Shown piece after piece: positions 8,411 to 16,351 of a stretch of DNA of 64,000 nucleotides (the stretch's first letter is position 1; each line of letters starts with the position of its first letter). The position numbers and the translations under genes are program-made. The stretch comes from Streptococcus australis (GTDB lineage Bacteria > Bacillota > Bacilli > Lactobacillales > Streptococcaceae). The stretch covers positions 930,001-994,000 of the forward strand of contig NZ_LR594040.1 of assembly GCF_901543175.1 (NCBI RefSeq), in the 5' to 3' direction. Below the pieces are notes generated by a model. The model was not told where the DNA came from. It saw only the letters and a list, made by a program, of their open reading frames with translations, and ran no database searches.

Positions 8411-8965
8411 ATGATGAAAGATAATTACGAAATTATTCCTGTAGGAATCTATCAAAAGCAATCTGTTTTTTATGATAAAAGCAGTCAAAAATTACTACTC
8501 AGGATAGATAAAAAAGAAAGCAGCTATAGTCAATCTTTCTTAGTGGTGATTATACTGTTTATGTTGCCAATAGTTAGATGGTTAAATCAATATCTATTTA
8601 TAAATATTTTATTATTTAATATCTTAATACTGATATTTGGGACAATTGCAGTTTTTTCTGTTTCGCGAATCTACGTTAAAGAGCTGTACAGAGGGATAGA
8701 ATTATCTGATTTATACCTGTCGAGAGAATCATATGGTATATTTCTTCATCAAGAAAAAAGAAATTCTAAGATTGCGATTATAACTATCATATCTTTATTT
8801 CTAATAGTTACAATTTCTGCTATTCTATATTTACTGACATCAATCTTTTTATTCTTATTTGTTTCCGTCGGTTTACTTTTTCCTTTTTGTTTATTCTTAA
8901 ATACAAAAATGAAAGAACGATATATTATTTTAAATCAATTGATAAAGGAGTTAGAGAATGAGTAA
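8411..8965 (+). CDS. Four-helix membrane protein, putative immunity (copy 2)
   Basis: A 184-aa protein beginning MMKDNYEIIPVGIYQKQSVF. The adjacent ATGs at 8411 and 8414 follow the toxin-tail stop by 1 and 4 bases; an upstream GTG at 8384 would lie inside the toxin tail and is less likely. After a short soluble N-terminus come four hydrophobic helices (about residues 38-55, 58-80, 112-133, 136-158). It has the same layout as the proteins at 7148 and 9880 but diverged sequence. Its toxin is almost completely lost, so it is an orphan membrane immunity gene. Confidence 0.65.
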   Translation: MMKDNYEIIPVGIYQKQSVFYDKSSQKLLLRIDKKESSYSQSFLVVIILFMLPIVRWLNQYLFINILLFNILILIFGTIAVFSVSRIYVKELYRGIELSDLYLSRESYGIFLHQEKRNSKIAIITIISLFLIVTISAILYLLTSIFLFLFVSVGLLFPFCLFLNTKMKERYIILNQLIKELENE

Positions 8966-9155
8966 TTACTTGACTATTGGAAGTGTTGTTCAACTACAGA
9001 ACGGTGATACTAAAGTGATGATTATAAATCGGTTTCCACTTTACAATAATCGAGGAACAATTGGATATTTTGACTATTCAGCTTGTCTTTATCCTTCTGG
9101 AAATACGGATAATCAAGTTTATTTCTTCAATCATGAAAATATTGACAAGATTTAG
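8958..9155 (+). CDS. DUF4176 family protein, copy 2, with premature stop
   Basis: A 65-aa frame overlapping the preceding gene by 8 bases: LTIGSVVQLQNG, YFDYSACLYPSG, QVYFFNHENIDK. It ends at TAG 9153, exactly where relatives continue with V/I-FEGY. The same frame resumes FEGYIDEAEEQLQEK and ends naturally at 9252-9254, so a nonsense change has removed the last third of a protein of about 98 residues. It is probably inactive, although most of the DUF4176 core is still made. Confidence 0.7.
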   Translation: MSNYLTIGSVVQLQNGDTKVMIINRFPLYNNRGTIGYFDYSACLYPSGNTDNQVYFFNHENIDKI

Positions 9156-9286
9156 TTTGAGGGATATATTGATGAAGCAGAGGAACAGTTGCAGGAGAAA
9201 TTTATAGTAGAGAAAAAGAATATCTCATATCCAAGATTGACACTTGAGCTTTAGTAGTATCGATCAAGAGTAGCCTTACGGAGGCC

Positions 9287-9880
9287 ATGGTTGGAAGCGA
9301 ATTTTCTAAAGAAACTATAGGATCTTTTTTGGATTATGTTAAAGGGAAAGTTATTGAGGAATCTAAAAATATAGGTCGTTCACTGGCGGCGACTTTGCAA
9401 CCGCGGGATGCCGCAGGAAGATTTATAAAAGATAGTTCAAAAATGAGAAATTGGCTAACTAGCACGCTGAAAAAAATACCGAATTCTACCAGTAAAGTTC
9501 TTGGAAATGTTGCTAAATGGGGTGGAAGAGGACTTGTCGGTCTAGGAATGTGGTCAGAAGGCAGCGAACATTATCAAGAACACCATAATGTTGGTAGAGC
9601 AGTTAGTTATGGCTTAACGGCCGGAACAGCTGGCTGGGTAGCCGGTCTTGCTGTGGGTTCAGCTTTGGTTGGAGCTCCAGTTGTTGTTGGTATATTTGGA
9701 GCTGTAGCAGTGGGGGCAGCTGTTTCTGTAGGTGTAAAAGCTCTGTATAAAAATGTGAAACCATTTAGAGCTGTAGTTGATGGTGCAGGAGATCTTTTAA
9801 ACGGAATAGGAAAAGGAATATCTAATATCGGAAAATCATTTAGCAATCCACTTAAAGCAATTAAAGGAGTTTTTGGATAA
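9287..9880 (+). CDS. LXG-toxin fragment with glycine-zipper tip, copy 3
   Basis: A 197-aa frame beginning MVGSEFSKETIGSFLDYVKG. The frame is open slightly upstream to about 9246 with no LXG domain. Residues 110-150 are strongly Gly/Ala/Val-rich (GLTAGTAGWVAGLAVGSALVG, GIFGAVAVGAAVSVGV), a glycine-zipper hairpin typical of membrane-inserting toxins. The tail repeats GIGKGISNIGKSF. The stop overlaps the start of a membrane immunity gene (TAATG). Third and best preserved tip of its kind here. Probably unexpressed or unsecreted unless recombined behind an LXG domain. Confidence 0.65.
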   Translation: MVGSEFSKETIGSFLDYVKGKVIEESKNIGRSLAATLQPRDAAGRFIKDSSKMRNWLTSTLKKIPNSTSKVLGNVAKWGGRGLVGLGMWSEGSEHYQEHHNVGRAVSYGLTAGTAGWVAGLAVGSALVGAPVVVGIFGAVAVGAAVSVGVKALYKNVKPFRAVVDGAGDLLNGIGKGISNIGKSFSNPLKAIKGVFG

Positions 9881-10560
9881 TGGAGAAAAAAGCTAACTAT
9901 GTAGCCCGTGTAGTGGGGCGGCTGGATAACCGTTATTATCTAATAGAAGTCCATAACCGTCTTTATGTAATAGATTATTTTAATCCTAGAGACGTTCGGA
10001 ATTATTTGTGGGGATTTTTTCCAAAACATTTTTCAAGTTATAATATTTATGATGTTACAGATATATCAGATAGATATAAAATTAAGTCTAATCCAAAATG
10101 GTTATCTGTTTTTAAAAGTATCAATGCTAGTAGTTTTATCAGTTTAGTGGTAGCATTGTGGTTATTGTTCTTTCCACCTACTTTTGCTCATAATGATAAA
10201 ATCCCTCAGTTTTGGCTTCTGATTTTAGTTGTATTTGTTGTAGGTCTGCTACTGATTATTACTTTTTTAAATTTAGGCTTGGATAAAAACATTGACCTTG
10301 GACAATTAGACCATAAAATAATAAGCCCTACTACAGTAATTAAATCTGAGAAAACATATTTACCTGAAAAATTAGCAAAATTTATTTTCTTTGTTTTAGG
10401 ATTATCCGCTTGCTTTATAGTCGGAATACTCACATCAAATTATTTTACATTATTCTTCTTCACTTTTGTTGGGGGATATGCTTTGATATTGTACCCTTAT
10501 TTTATAGAAATAACTCTAAACAAATATAAGTTTCAAATTAAAAATAAACAGGAGGCATAA
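9880..10560 (+). CDS. Four-helix membrane protein, putative immunity (copy 3)
   Basis: A 226-aa protein whose ATG overlaps the toxin stop by one base. An N-terminal soluble region of about 80 residues (VARVVGRLDNRYYLIEVHNR) precedes four hydrophobic segments at about 83-103, 109-130, 165-187 and 190-212. Same architecture and position as the genes at 7148 and 8411, so it is inferred to protect the membrane against the glycine-zipper toxin just upstream. No family name is recognised. Confidence 0.68.
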   Translation: MEKKANYVARVVGRLDNRYYLIEVHNRLYVIDYFNPRDVRNYLWGFFPKHFSSYNIYDVTDISDRYKIKSNPKWLSVFKSINASSFISLVVALWLLFFPPTFAHNDKIPQFWLLILVVFVVGLLLIITFLNLGLDKNIDLGQLDHKIISPTTVIKSEKTYLPEKLAKFIFFVLGLSACFIVGILTSNYFTLFFFTFVGGYALILYPYFIEITLNKYKFQIKNKQEA

Positions 10561-10561
10561 A

Positions 10562-10855
10562 ATGTTATTACCATTAGGGAGTATTGTTTACTTAGCAGAC
10601 GGCAACCAGAAAGTTGTGATTATTGGTCGTGGAATGATTGTTAATCAGGAGGGGGCAGATGTTGTTTTTGACTATACAGGCTCTGTTTTTCCAGACGGTC
10701 TCAATCCAGAAGAGATTTATTATTTTAACGAAGAAGATATTGACGAAGTCATATTTGAAGGTTACCGTAACGATGAGGAAGAACGCTATGCAAAGCTTTA
10801 TCTACAGTGGTTGGAGGAAAACAAGGAGAAAGTGGTAAAAGGAAGAACGAAATAG
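10562..10855 (+). CDS. DUF4176 family protein, copy 3
   Basis: A 97-aa intact protein with LPLGSIVYLADGNQKVVIIGRG, FDYTGSVFPDGLNPEEIYYF, NEEDIDEVIFEGYRNDEEE: a textbook DUF4176 sequence. The site is AGGAGG at 10550-10555 and the ATG is at 10562, 1 base after the preceding stop. It closes the third toxin tip / membrane immunity / DUF4176 trio. The role in T7SS is unproven; its constant linkage to LXG genes suggests help in substrate handling. Confidence 0.82.
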   Translation: MLLPLGSIVYLADGNQKVVIIGRGMIVNQEGADVVFDYTGSVFPDGLNPEEIYYFNEEDIDEVIFEGYRNDEEERYAKLYLQWLEENKEKVVKGRTK

Positions 10856-10878
10856 TATCAATTTTATACTATTATTTT

Positions 10879-10974
10879 TACCAGAGTAGCTTCACAGAAT
10901 CGGTTGTCGGAGTGGATGAGTATAACTACTTCACCAGCCGAGATGGTTATCGCATCAAACTTATCAGTGAATAA
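10879..10974 (+). other. Short remnant of an unidentified gene 3' end
   Basis: A 31-codon open stretch ending at TAA 10972 (EYNYFTSRDGYRIKLISE). It has no start and is followed directly by a terminator hairpin, so it appears to be the 3' end of a lost gene that kept its terminator. The family is not recognised. Confidence 0.4.
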
Positions 10975-11003
10975 AAGCGAGTCATTTGACTTGCTTTTAT
11001 TTT
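10973..11003 (+). terminator. Rho-independent terminator
   Basis: Stem AAAAGCGAGTCA / TGACTTGCTTTT (10973-10984 and 10987-10998, one G-T pair) with a 2-base centre followed by TATTTTT. It closes the preceding trio region and insulates the operon promoter that follows. Confidence 0.75.
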
Positions 11004-11045
11004 TAGGGTTCTTTCCCAATCCTTATGGTAAAACATCAGAATTTT

Positions 11046-11054
11046 TGATATAAT
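11046..11054 (+). promoter_or_regulatory. Extended -10 promoter of the LXG operon
   Basis: TGATATAAT is a perfect extended -10 (TGnTATAAT) about 38 bases before the start at 11093. No good TTGACA lies 17 bases upstream, which is normal for extended -10 promoters. This is the clearest promoter within the toxin locus and would drive 11093 through at least 14489. Confidence 0.6.
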
Positions 11055-11092
11055 TCTATTAACTGCAAGGTTTAGTCAAAAGAGGTATAAAG

Positions 11093-11521
11093 ATGAGTGA
11101 TTTTGAAGAAAAGCGGCTTGCTAGTAATGCTTATAATCGAGCGCAAGCGAGTCGCTATGAAAGTTTGGCGAATCAGTACCAGAAAGCATACGATAAGAAA
11201 AAAGCAGAGATTGAGAAGTTAGAATCTGCTAGAAAAGAACTCTCTAAGCAAATTCAATCTTATAGTGAGTTCCGCAATACAGTTTCTCAATACTCTACAA
11301 CTATTTCTACAGATACCTTTAAAGGGACAAGACGTGATACATTTGATAAGACTTTATCGAAAATTACGACGACGATGAATACGCATCAAAATGAGCATGA
11401 AATGAATTTGGCGAAGTTGGATGCAGAGATCGCAAAGCGAAAATTGGAGCTAGGCGATTTAGGTGGTGCTATTGGAAGTGCTTGGAATGCGGTTGAAAGC
11501 TTCTTGGCAGCTATTTTTTAG
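11093..11521 (+). CDS. LXG-associated helical partner protein
   Basis: A 142-aa protein, start ATG 11093 behind AGAGG. It is almost entirely alpha-helical and rich in Lys/Glu/Gln heptads (residues 10-70 likely coiled coil), with a hydrophobic C-terminus (GGAIGSAWNAVESFLAAIF). First gene of the operon leading into the full-length LXG toxin. Small helical partners (Lap-type) bind the LXG domain and are needed for T7SS export in related systems. Its size, position and predicted fold fit that role; the exact DUF family is not identified with certainty. Confidence 0.65.
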   Translation: MSDFEEKRLASNAYNRAQASRYESLANQYQKAYDKKKAEIEKLESARKELSKQIQSYSEFRNTVSQYSTTISTDTFKGTRRDTFDKTLSKITTTMNTHQNEHEMNLAKLDAEIAKRKLELGDLGGAIGSAWNAVESFLAAIF

Positions 11522-11533
11522 GGAGTAGGATAG

Positions 11534-11827
11534 ATGGATAAAATAGGAATCAGTTCGGCTTCTTGGCAACGTGTTGTTACCTCAGCACGGACTAAGGTCG
11601 CATCTGTATCAGACATTCAAGTGACAAAGATTGGAAAAACTACCTTGAATCGGATGAAATCTTTTGAGACCCTTCAAGAACAAGCGAAAAAAATTCTGAG
11701 TGATTATAAGGATTTTGAAATGGAGCGTACTTCTCAAATGATTACGGTTGGTGAGAAGATTGTGGCTGATGATAAAGCTATGGCCGGTCAGTTTGATAAG
11801 AATACAGCCAATGTGAGGTTTAAGTAA
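11534..11827 (+). CDS. Small WXG100/Lap-like T7SS partner
   Basis: A 97-aa all-helical protein: ISSASWQRVVTSARTKVASV, then a second helix through LQEQAKKILSDYKDFEMERT and a polar tail ending NVRFK. It has the two-helix size of WXG100/DUF-type LXG partners, though no WXG turn is visible. Site GGGAGTAGG, 12 bases after the previous stop. Its TAA overlaps the ATG of the DUF4176 gene. Its last 15 bases recur at 30894-30908 in front of the second copy of that gene, showing that the operon was once duplicated. Confidence 0.62.
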   Translation: MDKIGISSASWQRVVTSARTKVASVSDIQVTKIGKTTLNRMKSFETLQEQAKKILSDYKDFEMERTSQMITVGEKIVADDKAMAGQFDKNTANVRFK

Positions 11828-12531
11828 TGGTTCAATACGATAAGAATAAGATTTTTACAAGTATTATTACTAGCCGTACGAGAGAGACATTCGAAGTAGA
11901 TGATACTTTGATTCAACTTGGTCAACAATTAGGAATGCGTCCGCAGATTTTGAAGGGACTCTATAAGGCTCTGAGGAAACTGGAGGATGTCTATGAGTAT
12001 GTGCCAAGTTTCGGTGCAACTTTTACTTGTCATTTTGATTATGAGAACCAGGAAGCTCAGATTCATTATAATCAACTAGATCAACTATTTTCCATCACGG
12101 ATTTACAGGATTTCATGGGGATTGTGGACAGTGTCTACAGTCCTATTTATCCTTTAGGTTCTGTTGTTGAGCTAGATTTGGAGCTCTTACCAGAGGAACT
12201 CCAGAAAAGCTTAGCGGAGGGACCAGGACCACTCGTTACGATTTCAGGCCGCAAGATGCCTCTTCAAGAAGGATTCGATGACTATGTAGTGGATTATCTG
12301 GCTCGCATCTGGCCCTTGGGTGAGATGCCTGGAATGGATGCTTTTTTCGTTAGTAACATGATGATTGAGCGACTTCGTTTTGAAGGCTATAGTGACGACT
12401 GGGAAAGTCAGTTTACAGAGGATGTTTTACGTGCGACTCAGCTCTCCCATCAACAAGTCTCGACTGCCTTTATGCGCAGTGAGGATTTTGTTCGGTATTA
12501 TGAGCCGTATTTAAACACGGAGGAAGGGTAA
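11827..12531 (+). CDS. DUF4176-domain protein of the LXG operon
   Basis: A 234-aa soluble protein. Residues 1-105 form an N-terminal domain (TIQLGQQL-type helices, FTCHFDYENQEAQIHYNQLD). Residues 108-195 carry a DUF4176 domain (IYPLGSVVELDLELL, VTISGRKMPL, VVDYLARIWPLGEMPG, MMIERLRFEGYSDDWE). It overlaps both neighbours by a base (TAATG), so it is translated with the toxin. Likely an export factor for the LXG protein; this is inference. Fragments recur at 1861, 17181, 28669 and 29299, and a near full copy at 30908. Confidence 0.75.
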   Translation: MVQYDKNKIFTSIITSRTRETFEVDDTLIQLGQQLGMRPQILKGLYKALRKLEDVYEYVPSFGATFTCHFDYENQEAQIHYNQLDQLFSITDLQDFMGIVDSVYSPIYPLGSVVELDLELLPEELQKSLAEGPGPLVTISGRKMPLQEGFDDYVVDYLARIWPLGEMPGMDAFFVSNMMIERLRFEGYSDDWESQFTEDVLRATQLSHQQVSTAFMRSEDFVRYYEPYLNTEEG

Positions 12532-14489
12532 TGGGATTTTATGTAGATATTGCGGAGCTTCAGAAAGCCCAAGAGGCCTATATGAAGATGGTCGCAACTG
12601 CTCAGAGTCAGTTGGATACCGCTAAAAATGGGATGAATGCCATCATCACCAGTAATTCCATGCATGGAGAAGTTGGGAAAGCGATTACGAATGAAATCAA
12701 TAATGTTCATAACCCCGTGATTGTTGGCTTAAAGAATAGCTTAGAATTTCTAGGTTCTGAGTTTTCCAAGACGATCACGGATTTTCAGAATCTTGTCGGC
12801 GAAACCTCCGCAACCGCAGTTCTAGCAGAAGAAACTTTGGATGATGCAGTCAAGAAGCTAAATGAAGCCGATGAGAAACACAAGGTGATGGATACCAATT
12901 TCAAGAGTATCTATGATGGTATTTCGAGTCTCTATCACCTGAGTGCTCCCTTAAGCAGCACCTTCTATACCAATACCCAGACAGCCCGGAAGTATGTTCA
13001 GGATACGAAGAATAAGGTAAATGCCTTTGATAAGATGATGACAACCAGCAGTACGGAGCAACTTTTTAGTACTTTAAGTAGCCAGATGGCAGCTGCTGGA
13101 AGAGTGAAGAGTCTGAGTTATAGTGATCCTGTTTTAACTAACTTTGTGGCGCATGAAGAACTCGGTAAAGCGATTTATGAGCTGGATCAGCAGTATGCGA
13201 AAGCCAAGGCAGAAGCGATTGAGGCTGCTAAACGCAAGGCAGAACAAGAAGCCGCTGAGCGAGAAGCTTCTTATCGCCGTCATCACCCCATCCAAGCTTG
13301 GCTGAAGGATCGCTCGAATGAGATTGGTTCCTGGTGGGGAGATGTCGTTGAGGGCACACGGAATCTACCGCTTCCTCAAGGGATAAAGGATTCCCTCCTG
13401 TTTGCGGAAGGTTTTATTGGTGCAGCTGGAAGTATGGTTTCAGAGACTGCTATCGGAGCTGTAGATTTGACTCAGATCATTGGTATTGCCAGTATTGATG
13501 GCGTCAATCGCCTAACAGGAGGTCAAACTCCAGAGTGGATGAAGCGGGACTTGCAAGGAACGGCAGATAACCTGTCTAGCCTTGCGGAGTTAGGAGTGGG
13601 AACTTACACTGCTCTGACGGATCCAGGTGCGGCTCAGCGTGGCCAGGATCCCAATGCCAGCTATGCGGATAAGGCGGCTTATCGTGCTCAAGAGACAGGA
13701 AAAGCCCTCTGGGATAAGGTCACCCATATGGATGCCTATGATGCAGGAGGCTTGACCTTTGAGATTGCCAGTCTTTTTGTCGGTCCAGCAGCTGTAGGTA
13801 AGATGGCTAAGGGCACGAAGCTAGGAGCTAAGGCAGCTGAGATGATTCAGTTAGCCAAGAACAGTACCAAAGCAAGAATTCTCGCAAATGTTGAAAAATG
13901 GGGATCAAAGGTTGACAATATCCTAGCGAAGAGCAATAATGTCATTGGGAAATTTGGGGAGAAATTATTAGATACCCGAATCCCAGTTGGCATTCGTAAA
14001 GAGGCAGTTGCCTTTGCGGGAGGTATGGGCTCAATGCCTACCTTCAGCGTTGAGAGTAGGACTCTGCGTGATGTAATGCACTTCTCAAGCAAACATGCGG
14101 ATGATGCAGTACGAGGAGTAGGTGGTTCTGGAGAAGTAAGACAACTCGTTCCGCGTAAGCTATCTGATTCAGAGAAAAAACTTTACAAGCGTCCATCAGG
14201 TTATAGGAAGAATGCAAAGGAAACTGTCTGGGATAAAGCTAAGGATGAACAAGGTGTTGTCAAAGATCCTATTACTAAAAAGGTAATGGATATTGAGGAG
14301 CCTTGGGATATGGGGCATAAACCGGGACATGAATTTAGAAAACACCAACAAAGTGCGGCTGATAGAAAAATAACTCGTAAACAATTTTTAGATGAATATA
14401 ATAATCCCAATAGCTATAGACCAGAGCTACCAGAATCTAATAGAAGTCATATTGGTGAAGATAAGACGGATTTTTATTTTGGTCCATGA
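12531..14489 (+). CDS. Full-length LXG toxin with GH-E nuclease tip
   Basis: A 652-aa T7SS substrate. Residues 1-205 are the LXG domain (MGFYVDIAELQKAQ start, long helices); 206-530 are a conserved middle (SYRRHHPIQAWLKDRSNEIG, a Gly/Ala-rich stretch at 280-320, MDAYDAGGLTFEIASLFVGP). Linker exit is GVGGSG at about 529-534. The tip (535-652) holds EPWDMGHKPGHEFRKHQ, the GH-E signature of the HNH/EndoVII superfamily, so DNA cleavage is expected. There is no classical signal peptide, as usual for LXG proteins. Start overlaps the DUF4176 gene (TAATG), behind GGAGGAAGG. An immunity gene follows. Confidence 0.85.
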   Translation: MGFYVDIAELQKAQEAYMKMVATAQSQLDTAKNGMNAIITSNSMHGEVGKAITNEINNVHNPVIVGLKNSLEFLGSEFSKTITDFQNLVGETSATAVLAEETLDDAVKKLNEADEKHKVMDTNFKSIYDGISSLYHLSAPLSSTFYTNTQTARKYVQDTKNKVNAFDKMMTTSSTEQLFSTLSSQMAAAGRVKSLSYSDPVLTNFVAHEELGKAIYELDQQYAKAKAEAIEAAKRKAEQEAAEREASYRRHHPIQAWLKDRSNEIGSWWGDVVEGTRNLPLPQGIKDSLLFAEGFIGAAGSMVSETAIGAVDLTQIIGIASIDGVNRLTGGQTPEWMKRDLQGTADNLSSLAELGVGTYTALTDPGAAQRGQDPNASYADKAAYRAQETGKALWDKVTHMDAYDAGGLTFEIASLFVGPAAVGKMAKGTKLGAKAAEMIQLAKNSTKARILANVEKWGSKVDNILAKSNNVIGKFGEKLLDTRIPVGIRKEAVAFAGGMGSMPTFSVESRTLRDVMHFSSKHADDAVRGVGGSGEVRQLVPRKLSDSEKKLYKRPSGYRKNAKETVWDKAKDEQGVVKDPITKKVMDIEEPWDMGHKPGHEFRKHQQSAADRKITRKQFLDEYNNPNSYRPELPESNRSHIGEDKTDFYFGP

Positions 14490-14510
14490 TTTTGAAGAAA
14501 GGGACTTACT

Positions 14511-15074
14511 ATGGAATATAATAAAAAAGAGATAGCTAGAAAGCTTTTAGATGATGTTGGCGGTACTCCAAGAGTATATGCATTTAAAGATGAATCTGGA
14601 AAAGAAATTGACATATTTTGTGGTGATGATTCTCCAATTGAACACGTATCTTCTTACTCCACTGTTGGGTTATCAGACTACACTTTGAACAAAAAGATAG
14701 ATGATAAATCTTTAAGAGCAGAAATTATTGGTTCAACAGATAGTAGGAATGATTTGTTTCCAAATATAATAAGTGACTGTGCTTTTAAAGTGATGGATGG
14801 ATCATCTCCTTGTATGCCAGGGACTGTATTTCTAAATGCAATAGATAATTATTATCTAGATTCTAATATGAAGCACATGTTATTGACTATCCCATTTTTA
14901 TGGGAGATACACGATTTGGAATTTGATCATGAATATGTAACTTGGTTGTTTGCAGTTCCGATTTCTGAGTCGGAGTACCATTTTTTTGTTGAGAATGGGT
15001 ATCAAAAATTAGAAATGTTATTTGAAAAAAAACAAATAGATATTTATGATTTAAATCGTAGTCCTGTGGTTTAG
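14511..15074 (+). CDS. SUFU-family immunity protein
   Basis: A 187-aa soluble protein, ATG 14511 with AAAGGG upstream. The motifs HVSSYSTVGLSDYTL, RAEIIGST, PCMPGTVFLNAI and WLFAVPISESEYHFF match suppressor-of-fused (SUFU) domain proteins, widely used as immunity proteins in polymorphic-toxin loci. Positioned 21 bases after the GH-E nuclease toxin, its presumed target. It is intact and in the transcribed operon, so likely functional. Confidence 0.78.
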   Translation: MEYNKKEIARKLLDDVGGTPRVYAFKDESGKEIDIFCGDDSPIEHVSSYSTVGLSDYTLNKKIDDKSLRAEIIGSTDSRNDLFPNIISDCAFKVMDGSSPCMPGTVFLNAIDNYYLDSNMKHMLLTIPFLWEIHDLEFDHEYVTWLFAVPISESEYHFFVENGYQKLEMLFEKKQIDIYDLNRSPVV

Positions 15075-15090
15075 ATGATATTTTACGTTG

Positions 15091-16074
15091 ATGAAGGATT
15101 CCCTTCTGTTTGCGGAAGGTTTTATTGGTGCAGCTGGTAGTATGGTTTCAGAGACTGCCATCGGAGCTGTAGATTTGACTCAGATCATTGGTATTGCCAG
15201 TCTTTTTGTCGGTCCAGCAGCTGTGGGGAAGATGGCTAAGGGGACCAAGTTAGGAGCTAAGGCAGCTGAGATGATTAGCTTAGCCAAGAACAGTACCAAA
15301 GCAAGAATTCTCGCAAATGTTGAAAAATGGGGATCAAAGGTTGACAATATCCTAGCGAAGAGCAATAATGTCATTGGGAAATTTGGGGAGAAATTATTAG
15401 ACACTCGAATCCCAGTTGGCATTCGTAAAGAGGCAGTTTCCTTTGCGGGAGGTATGGGCTCAATGCCTGCCTTCAGCGTTGAGAGCAAGACTCTGCGTGA
15501 TGTGATGCGCTTCTCAAGCAAACATGCGGATGATGTAGTGAGAGTGGCAGAGAAGCCCTTTGATAAAGAGCGGATTCTTGAAAATCTTAGGCAAAGTCGA
15601 CTTGCACGGGAAAGTTCTAATTTCGGGGAGTATTTAGGAAAAGAAAATCAATTTAGATATCCTACAGATATTGATGGTAGTGTAAAAATAACAGAGAAGG
15701 CTGACCGTCCGTCATGGATTGTGGATTCATTTCAGGATGGGCAATATCGGACGGTAGTGACGACAGAAGAGGTGACGGTTTATCGTACATTTGGAGGGAA
15801 TGCAAAACAAGAAGGAAGTTTTGTAACCTCTTCTCCTGCTCAAAATAGGATTCAAGCGAAAATTGATACAGCTTTATTACCTGAATGGAAGAATACTCGG
15901 ATGTACGAAGTAGAGATTCGAATTCCTAAGGGAGAAACATTAGGTATTGGAAAAGTTGCGCCGCAAATGATATCTTCATCAGGGACTGTTCTAAAAGGCG
16001 GTGCGGACCAAATATTATTACCACAGGGATGGTCGCAGGATTGGATTGTGAATGTAAGGGCTGTCCCTAATTAA
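15091..16074 (+). CDS. Orphan LXG mid-region with putative ADP-ribosyltransferase tip
   Basis: About 327 aa from ATG 15091 (MKDSLLFAEGF). The LXG domain is absent, and an in-frame 93-codon segment is missing between two ATTGCCAGT repeats (..IIGIAS/LFVGP..). Linker exit is RVAEKPFDKERILENL. The tip (about 190-327) has VYRTFGGNAKQEGSFVTS, PAQNR, EVEIRIPKGETLGIGKV and a late GGADQILLP; this order of Arg, Ser/Thr and Gly-Gly-x-x-Gln elements resembles small ADP-ribosyltransferase toxins. That call is inference from motif order. A second tip fragment lies at 31.5 kb. Two possible immunity genes follow. Confidence 0.6.
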   Translation: MKDSLLFAEGFIGAAGSMVSETAIGAVDLTQIIGIASLFVGPAAVGKMAKGTKLGAKAAEMISLAKNSTKARILANVEKWGSKVDNILAKSNNVIGKFGEKLLDTRIPVGIRKEAVSFAGGMGSMPAFSVESKTLRDVMRFSSKHADDVVRVAEKPFDKERILENLRQSRLARESSNFGEYLGKENQFRYPTDIDGSVKITEKADRPSWIVDSFQDGQYRTVVTTEEVTVYRTFGGNAKQEGSFVTSSPAQNRIQAKIDTALLPEWKNTRMYEVEIRIPKGETLGIGKVAPQMISSSGTVLKGGADQILLPQGWSQDWIVNVRAVPN

Positions 16075-16084
16075 GGAGTAGATT

Positions 16085-16351
16085 ATGAGTATGAAATCAA
16101 TAGAGATAGCCAATAAAATTTTAGAAATAATGGATGAACAGTATCCTTCAGAAATACAGGAAAAAGGAGCAATTAACACTCTTTATACCATTATTAGATC
16201 AATAAAGGAAACAGAAACTATCCCATCGAATGTTCATCTTAAGGATCATGCACGTATGTTGATAGATGCAACTGCTAATTATAATTTAGAAATCATCTAC
16301 CTACTTCAAGATTTAGATAAGGAATTAAAAAAGAATGAACGTCAAAGATAG
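16085..16351 (+). CDS. Small helical putative immunity protein
   Basis: An 88-aa, all-helical acidic protein (IANKILEIMDEQYPSEIQEK ... EIIYLLQDLDKELKKNERQR). A homologue at 31795 also directly follows the same ART-like tip, so the pairing is preserved in two places and it is probably the antidote. Site AAGGAG at 16074, start ATG 16085. It overlaps the next gene by 17 bases. Family not recognised. Confidence 0.65.
   Translation: MSMKSIEIANKILEIMDEQYPSEIQEKGAINTLYTIIRSIKETETIPSNVHLKDHARMLIDATANYNLEIIYLLQDLDKELKKNERQR

Noticed and set aside
12498..12710. Minus-strand frame across the LXG start, repeated at 17239 and 19618
   Set aside because: Antisense shadow of the LXG gene start; no start signals or domain.
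13847..14092. Recurrent minus-strand open frames opposite the LXG mid-region (also at 15180, 18477, 20937, 22558, 25054, 27224, 34348, 37346)
   Set aside because: They copy with the LXG DNA, have no ribosome sites and read as low-complexity mirror translations of the sense gene.
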